From Calidifontimicrobium sp035325925 (lineage in GTDB: Bacteria > Pseudomonadota > Gammaproteobacteria > Burkholderiales > Burkholderiaceae_C), in contig NZ_DAOKZA010000020.1 in NCBI RefSeq assembly GCF_035325925.1, forward strand, positions 1-64,000: DNA of 64,000 nt, written 5' to 3'. Under the pieces are notes generated by a model that was not told the origin of the DNA, did no database searches, and saw nothing but the letters and a program-made list of their open reading frames with translations. Below are positions 59,524-64,000 of this stretch, piece after piece. The translations under genes and the position numbers were made by a program. Position 1 is the first letter of the stretch. Each line of letters starts with the position of its first letter.

Positions 59524-60242
59524 GCGGCGTCCACCTCGGCGGCCAGCACGTAACCCTCTCCGCGCACGGTCTTGATCAGCGCGGGGTCCTTGCCGTCGTC
59601 GCGCAGCCGCTTGCGCAGGCGCCCGACGAGCACGTCGACGCTGCGGTCGAACAACACCGTCTCGCGGCCGCTGGCCAGCTCGAGCAGTTGGTCGCGCGAC
59701 AGCACCCGGTTCGGATGCTCCAGCAGCACGCGCAGCAGCCGGAACTCGGCGCCGGACAGCGGCACGACGACGCCATCGGGCGCGGTCGCGTTGCGCGTGG
59801 CCACGTCGAGCGCCCAGCCGGCGAAGCGGAAGCAACCGACGTCCTCGGGCACCAGGTTGGGCGGCAACGCCTTCGCGCGGCGCAGGATGCTGCGGATGCG
59901 CGCCAGCAGCTCGCGCGGGTTGAAGGGCTTGGCCAGGTAGTCGTCGGCGCCCATCTCGAGGCCGACGATGCGGTCCACCTCGTCGCCGCGCGCGGTGAGC
60001 ATCAGCACCGGCAGGCCGGAGCGGCTGCGCAGTTCGCGGCACAGCGTGAGCCCGTCGTCGCCCGGCAGCATCAGGTCCAGCACCACCAGGTCGATGCGGT
60101 GCGCGTCGAGCGCCTTCCACATCGCCTTGCCGTCGGCCACGGTCGTGACGCGGTAACCGGCCTGGCCGAGGTACTGCTCGACCAGCCGGCGGATCTCGCG
60201 GTCGTCGTCGACGACCAGCAGGTGTTCGGGCGCGTTGCTCAT
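59520..60242 (-). CDS. OmpR-family response regulator
   Basis: A 240-residue regulator. The receiver domain starts LLVVDDDREIRRLVEQYL, with the phospho-acceptor Asp in VVLDLMLPGDD and the Lys in YLAKPFNPRELLARI. The C-terminal winged helix includes LSGAEFRLLRVLLEHPNRVLSR, piece LSGAEFRLLRVLLE, and SVDVLVGRLRKRL. Closest by eye to OmpR itself. It is upstream of the kinase with a four-base overlap. Confidence 0.92.
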   Translation of the reverse strand: MSNAPEHLLVVDDDREIRRLVEQYLGQAGYRVTTVADGKAMWKALDAHRIDLVVLDLMLPGDDGLTLCRELRSRSGLPVLMLTARGDEVDRIVGLEMGADDYLAKPFNPRELLARIRSILRRAKALPPNLVPEDVGCFRFAGWALDVATRNATAPDGVVVPLSGAEFRLLRVLLEHPNRVLSRDQLLELASGRETVLFDRSVDVLVGRLRKRLRDDGKDPALIKTVRGEGYVLAAEVDAA

Positions 60243-60282
60243 GCCACGGGGCCCGGCCGCACCCCGGCACACCGACCGGTCG

Positions 60283-60534
60283 TCATGCCCTGCCCAGTCC
60301 CACGCGCGCCATCGGGCGGTCGCGCAGCACGCACCGATGGTACAGGGCGGCGAGCACGTGCAGCGCGAGGCGCGAGACCACCGGTGCGCCGGCCAGCGCG
60401 CCGACGATGATGTGGATGCCCAGGGCGCCGACCGCCGGTACGGTGCCCGGCAAGGCGGCCAGCGCGCGGGTGCTGGCCGCGACGGCAAGCCCGTCGATGG
60501 CGATCTGCGAGAGCCGGTCGCGGAAGGTCGACAT
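60283..60534 (-). pseudogene. Short cytochrome b561-like remnant
   Basis: An 83-residue open frame whose C-terminal half (IHIIVGALAGAP and LALHVLAALYHRCVLRDRP) resembles the last transmembrane helix and His ligand region of cytochrome b561 proteins of about 180 residues. The first helices and their heme ligands are missing, and no ribosome site precedes the ATG. It may be a remnant or a small membrane protein. The rest of 60243-60758 shows nothing clear. Confidence 0.45.
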
Positions 60535-60758
60535 CGCCGGAGGTGCCGTTCAAAGGGGCCTTTCAACCGTGAACGCCCCGGATCTTGGCCGTCGCGGCGC
60601 GGCGTCGCCAGGGGTTGCGAGTGACACAGCATGTCGGGCCCGGCATTGACATCGAGGCTCACCAAGTCCCCGCCGGCGGCGCCCGCGGGTCGGGGAAGAT
60701 GCGGGTTGCGGACGCCCCGCCCGGACGTCGTGCATCGTCTTCGCCCGCCCCCGCACCC

Positions 60759-61910
60759 ATGCCTCAGACCTCGAAGCGCCGATACCTCCTCGCCGGCTTG
60801 TTCGTGCTCGCTGCCGTCGCCGCGGCGCTGGGCTACTGGCGCTTCGGTCGCGCGACCGACGTCGTGGTCACCACGGCGCAGCAGGGGGCGATCGCCGCAC
60901 GCGTGCTCGGCCCGGGCACGGTGCAGGCGCGCACCACGGTCGCGCTGGCGGCCCGCGTGAGCGCCAGCGTTACGCAGGTGCTGGCCGACGTCGGCGACAC
61001 CGTCGCCCAGGGTCAGCTGCTGGTCACGCTGGATGACCGCGACCTCGCGGCACGGCGCGGCGCCGTCGGCGGGCAGCAGCAGGCGCTGGCGCGCCACACC
61101 GAGGCGGCGCGCGCCGCGCTGGCCAAGGCTGAGGCCGACCTGGACCTCGCGCGCTCGAAGCAGCGGCGCGACGCCGACCTGCTGGCGCAGGGCTTCGTCT
61201 CGCAGGCCGTGGTCGACGCCTCGAACGCGGCGCTGCGCGCCGCCCAGGCCGGCGTCGACGCCGCGCGGGCCACGCTGGCCGCACGTGAAGCCGACGCCGT
61301 GACCCTCGGGCAGGAGGCGCGCGCCGCCGACGTGGGCCTCACGCACGCACGGCTGCTGTCGCCGGTGGACGGGCTCGTGATCGAGCGCCTGGTCGAGCCC
61401 GGCAGCACCGTGACGCTGGGCATGCCCATCCTGCGTCTCGTCGACCCCAGGACTCTGTGGGTGGCCACGCGGGTCGACGAGTCGGTGGTCGGCCGGGTGC
61501 GGGTCGGCCAGCCGGCGCGCATCCGCCTGCGCACCGGCGAGACCGTGGGCGGCCAGGTCGCGCGCATCGCCCGCCGCAGCGACGCGGCCACGCGCGAACT
61601 CGACGTCTTCGTGGCCTTCGACCAGTGGCCGCGTCACTTCGCGATCGACCAGGAGGCCGAGGTCGGCATCGACACCGGCAGCGAGCCGGGCCTCGTCGTG
61701 CCGGCCAGCGCGCTGACACGCGACGTCGGCGGGCGCCAGGGCGTGCTCGTGGTCGAGGACGGCCGCACGCGCTTCCAGCCCGTGCAGACCGGCGGCAGCG
61801 ACGATCGCGCGGTGCTGGTGCGCTCGGGTCTGAGCGCGGGGCAGACCCTCGTGGCCGACAGCACCGGCGTGCGGGCCAACCAGGCCGTGCGCGCCGCCGC
61901 GCGCCCCTGA
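60759..61910 (+). CDS. ABC exporter periplasmic adaptor (HlyD/MacA-like)
   Basis: A 383-residue membrane-fusion protein with an N-terminal anchor (about residues 9-27), lipoyl-like halves, a helical hairpin and a beta-barrel. Typical stretches are VSASVTQVLADVGDTVAQGQ (piece VLADVGDTVAQGQLL) and LLSPVDGLVIERLVEPGSTV (piece SPVDGLVIERLVEPG). It is first of a three-gene exporter cluster, 24 bases before the permease gene. Substrate unknown. Confidence 0.88.
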   Translation: MPQTSKRRYLLAGLFVLAAVAAALGYWRFGRATDVVVTTAQQGAIAARVLGPGTVQARTTVALAARVSASVTQVLADVGDTVAQGQLLVTLDDRDLAARRGAVGGQQQALARHTEAARAALAKAEADLDLARSKQRRDADLLAQGFVSQAVVDASNAALRAAQAGVDAARATLAAREADAVTLGQEARAADVGLTHARLLSPVDGLVIERLVEPGSTVTLGMPILRLVDPRTLWVATRVDESVVGRVRVGQPARIRLRTGETVGGQVARIARRSDAATRELDVFVAFDQWPRHFAIDQEAEVGIDTGSEPGLVVPASALTRDVGGRQGVLVVEDGRTRFQPVQTGGSDDRAVLVRSGLSAGQTLVADSTGVRANQAVRAAARP

Positions 61911-61934
61911 CCGCGGCACGCAGCGAGGTTCCCC

Positions 61935-63128
61935 GTGGAGCTGGCCCTCAAGGACATCCGTCGCCATCTCGGCAAGTTCCTGGCCACCATCGCCGGCGTG
62001 GCGATGTTGCTGGCCATCGTGCTGGTGATGAACGGCATCTACCGCGGCAGCATCGTCGACGGCGTCTGGCTGATCGAGCAGATCGGCGCCGACCTCTGGG
62101 TGGTCGAGCGCGGCCGCGGCGGCCCGTTCAACGAGCCGTCTCGGCTGCCGCTGGACAGCCACAAGAGCGTGGCCGCCACCCCGGGCGTCGCGCGTGCCAG
62201 CCCGCTGGTGTTCTACACCGCGCAGCGCGAGCTGGGCGGCAGCAGCCAGCAGTTCACGCTCATCGGCTACGACGTCTTCGGCGGCCACGGCGGCCCGGGT
62301 CGCCTGGTGCAGGGGCGCGCGATCTCGGCGCCTCGCTACGAGATGGTGGCCGACCGCAAGCTCGGGGTGCGCCTGGGCGACCGCGTGCCGCTGGGCGGCG
62401 ACGTCTACACGGTGGTCGGCGTCACGGCCGGCGCGGTCGACTCGGCAGGCAACCCGCTCGTGTATCTCTCCCTGCCCGACGCGCAGAAGGTGCAGTACGA
62501 GCAGGACGACCGCGCGCTGACCGCCTCGCGCGCCGCCGGCCTGAAGCGCCTGCAGCAGGCGGGCTACGGCGAGGAGCAGGCGACGCGGCTGCTGCCGCTG
62601 CTGTCGGCCACCGCGCCGAGCGTCAACACCGTGCTCGTGCAGCTCGGACCGGGCGCGGACCCGCAGGCCGTCGCGCAGCACATCCGCGACTGGCTGCACT
62701 TCAACGTCTACACCACCGAGGAGGAGCGCCGCCTGATGCTGGAGGGCCGGCTGAGCCGCCAGTCGGCCGTGCTCGGCCTGTTCCGCACGCTGCTGGTGCT
62801 GGTGTCGATCGTGATCATCGCGCTCATCGTCTACGTGCTGACGATCGAGAAGATCCGCTCGATCGCCACGCTCAAGCTGATCGGCGCGCCCAACAGCGTG
62901 ATTGTGCGGCTGATCCTGACGCAGTCGCTGCTGCTCACGCTGGGCGGCTTCGCGCTGGCCTACGCGCTGCGCGGTGTGATCGCGCCGGGCTTCCCGCGCA
63001 CGCTGGCCTTCACGACGCAGGAGACGGCGATCACCTTCGCGGTCATGCTGGCCGGCGGCGTGCTGGCCAGCTTCATGGCGATCTGGCACGCGCTGCGCAC
63101 GCCGCCGCAGCTGGCGCTGGGGGGCTGA
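61935..63128 (+). CDS. ABC exporter permease (FtsX/MacB-like)
   Basis: A 397-residue permease with a GTG start. The four-helix topology is one helix at residues 17-36, a large periplasmic domain, then three C-terminal helices around LVLVSIVIIALIVYVLTIEK (piece SIVIIALIVYVLTIEK), LTLGGFALAYALRG and FAVMLAGGVLASFMAIWHA. The segment EKIRSIATLKLIGAPNSVIV, piece IATLKLIGAPNSV, is the FtsX coupling region. The ATPase gene follows by one base. Confidence 0.9.
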   Translation: MELALKDIRRHLGKFLATIAGVAMLLAIVLVMNGIYRGSIVDGVWLIEQIGADLWVVERGRGGPFNEPSRLPLDSHKSVAATPGVARASPLVFYTAQRELGGSSQQFTLIGYDVFGGHGGPGRLVQGRAISAPRYEMVADRKLGVRLGDRVPLGGDVYTVVGVTAGAVDSAGNPLVYLSLPDAQKVQYEQDDRALTASRAAGLKRLQQAGYGEEQATRLLPLLSATAPSVNTVLVQLGPGADPQAVAQHIRDWLHFNVYTTEEERRLMLEGRLSRQSAVLGLFRTLLVLVSIVIIALIVYVLTIEKIRSIATLKLIGAPNSVIVRLILTQSLLLTLGGFALAYALRGVIAPGFPRTLAFTTQETAITFAVMLAGGVLASFMAIWHALRTPPQLALGG

Positions 63129-63129
63129 G

Positions 63130-63837
63130 GTGGCCGTCGTCCAAATCGACAACGTCTCGCAGACCTTCGGCCAGGGCGAGCAGGCCGTGCAGGCGCTCAA
63201 GCCCACCAGCCTGAGCGTCGAGGCGGGCGAGCTGGTGGCGCTGCTCGGCCCCAGCGGCTCGGGCAAGAGCACGCTGCTGCTGGCCATCAGCCTGATCCAG
63301 CCGCCGACCACCGGGCGCATCGTCATCGACGGCCAGGTGCTCTACGACGACGGGCCCACCGGCATCGACGAGCGTGCGTTCAGGCTGCGCAAGATCGGCT
63401 TCATCTTCCAGCAGCACAACCTGATCCCGTTCCTGACGGCCCAGGAAAACGTCGCGATGATGCTGCAGCTCAACGGCGCCGGCCGCAAGGCGTCGGCGCG
63501 ACGCGCGAGGGAGCTGATGGGTTACCTCGAGATCGGCCACCGCGCCGACTCGCTGCCGGCGCGGCTGTCCGGCGGCGAGCAGCAGCGCGTGGCGATCGGC
63601 CGCGCGCTGGCCAACGAGCCGGCTCTGATCCTCGCCGACGAACCCACCGCGGCGCTGGACACCGAGCGCGGCACCAAGGTGATGGCGCTGCTGCGCAAGA
63701 TCGCGCGCGAGCGGCGCTCGGCTGTCATCACCGTCACGCACGACCATCGCATGATCGAGGGCTTCGACACCGTCTACCACCTGGAGGACGGGCGGCTGGC
63801 GCAGGTCGATCGTGCCACGGCCGATCGGGGGCACTGA
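63130..63837 (+). CDS. ABC exporter ATP-binding protein (MacB/LolD-like)
   Basis: A 235-residue ATPase with Walker A GPSGSGKST, Q-loop FIFQQHNLIPFL, signature LSGGEQQRVAIGRAL, Walker B LILADEPTAALD and the switch His in VTHDHRM. It starts at a GTG one base after the permease stop. It powers the adaptor-permease pair. Confidence 0.93.
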   Translation: MAVVQIDNVSQTFGQGEQAVQALKPTSLSVEAGELVALLGPSGSGKSTLLLAISLIQPPTTGRIVIDGQVLYDDGPTGIDERAFRLRKIGFIFQQHNLIPFLTAQENVAMMLQLNGAGRKASARRARELMGYLEIGHRADSLPARLSGGEQQRVAIGRALANEPALILADEPTAALDTERGTKVMALLRKIARERRSAVITVTHDHRMIEGFDTVYHLEDGRLAQVDRATADRGH

Positions 63838-63884
63838 GCTCGCCGCACGAAGGCCTGGCGCGGCGCCGGACGGGGTTCCGCCCG

Positions 63885-64000
63885 TCAGCGGCGCATCGGC
63901 GGGGCCACGAGTGACAGCAGCGCGAGGGCGGCAAAGCCGGCGCCCGCCGCAAAGGTGGCCTGCGCCCCCAGCCGCTCCCACAGCACGCCCGCGATCACGC
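63885..64000 (-). CDS. MFS transporter, C-terminal end (partial)
   Basis: The last 38 codons of a gene running in from the right edge. VIAGVLWERLGAQATFAAG and FAALALLSLVAPPMRR (read from the minus strand) look like the final helix of a major-facilitator transporter. Nothing can be said of its substrate. It is convergent with the ABC exporter genes. Confidence 0.65.
   Translation of the reverse strand, partial: VIAGVLWERLGAQATFAAGAGFAALALLSLVAPPMRR

Noticed and set aside
59520..63326. A 1268-codon minus-strand open frame across the ABC exporter
   Set aside because: Only the last 240 codons are the response regulator; the remainder is antisense to clear plus-strand exporter genes and is low-complexity.

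Overview
This is a very GC-rich chromosomal window from a betaproteobacterium, most likely of the order Burkholderiales (Rubrivivax/Leptothrix/Ideonella-like). The evidence is the housekeeping gene order (rpsP-rimM-trmD-rplS; DUF3579-argD-argF; folK-pcnB-HAD-hda), a sigma-54 promoter in front of glnA, a two-gene imuA-imuB SOS cassette, and the style of the copper genes. Placement below order is inference.

Bases 1-26553 are core genome. From left to right they hold the 5' end of glnA with a sigma-54/NtrC-type promoter; a cinA-like gene and an EI24 membrane protein; a diguanylate cyclase; an assembly gap inside an 83-bp tandem repeat; a CobD/CbiB-family protein and a CoA pyrophosphatase; the ribosomal operon rpsP-rimM-trmD-rplS; a GNAT acetyltransferase with a small membrane protein; a tightly overlapping run AI-2E transporter-hda-HAD phosphatase-pcnB-folK; SirB1, murJ and rpsT; argD-argF; an SMR exporter of the Gdx type; imuA-imuB behind a LexA box; a carboxylesterase, a SEC-C protein and an M48 lipoprotein peptidase.

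Bases 26600-57870 are a dense metal-resistance island. It starts with a decayed copper P-type ATPase. Next come a tripartite HAE-1 RND pump, an FtrA-like regulator, a DUF4396 protein, and a scar carrying a duplicated scrap of the pump adaptor. Then follow a cusCBA copper/silver efflux operon with a CusF domain fused to CusB, and a His-rich copper ATPase with a DUF2933 partner. After these lie a cytochrome c, a Met-rich lipoprotein, CusF, a cupredoxin, a multicopper oxidase and a second TolC-type channel, plus several small Cys/His-rich secreted proteins. The island ends with copA-cueR, a divergent copZ and a second cueR. Six MerR/CueR-type operators (TTGACC, 19-bp spacer, ACCTT..AAGG dyad) can be read near the island genes, with two or three weaker relatives. 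Together these give a cytosolic sensor, inner-membrane ATPases, periplasmic chaperones and oxidase, and trans-envelope pumps.

Bases 57870-64000 hold an OmpR-type two-component system, a short cytochrome b561 remnant, a three-gene MacAB-like ABC exporter on the plus strand, and the 3' end of an MFS transporter. No tRNA, rRNA, CRISPR array, integrase or insertion sequence was recognised.
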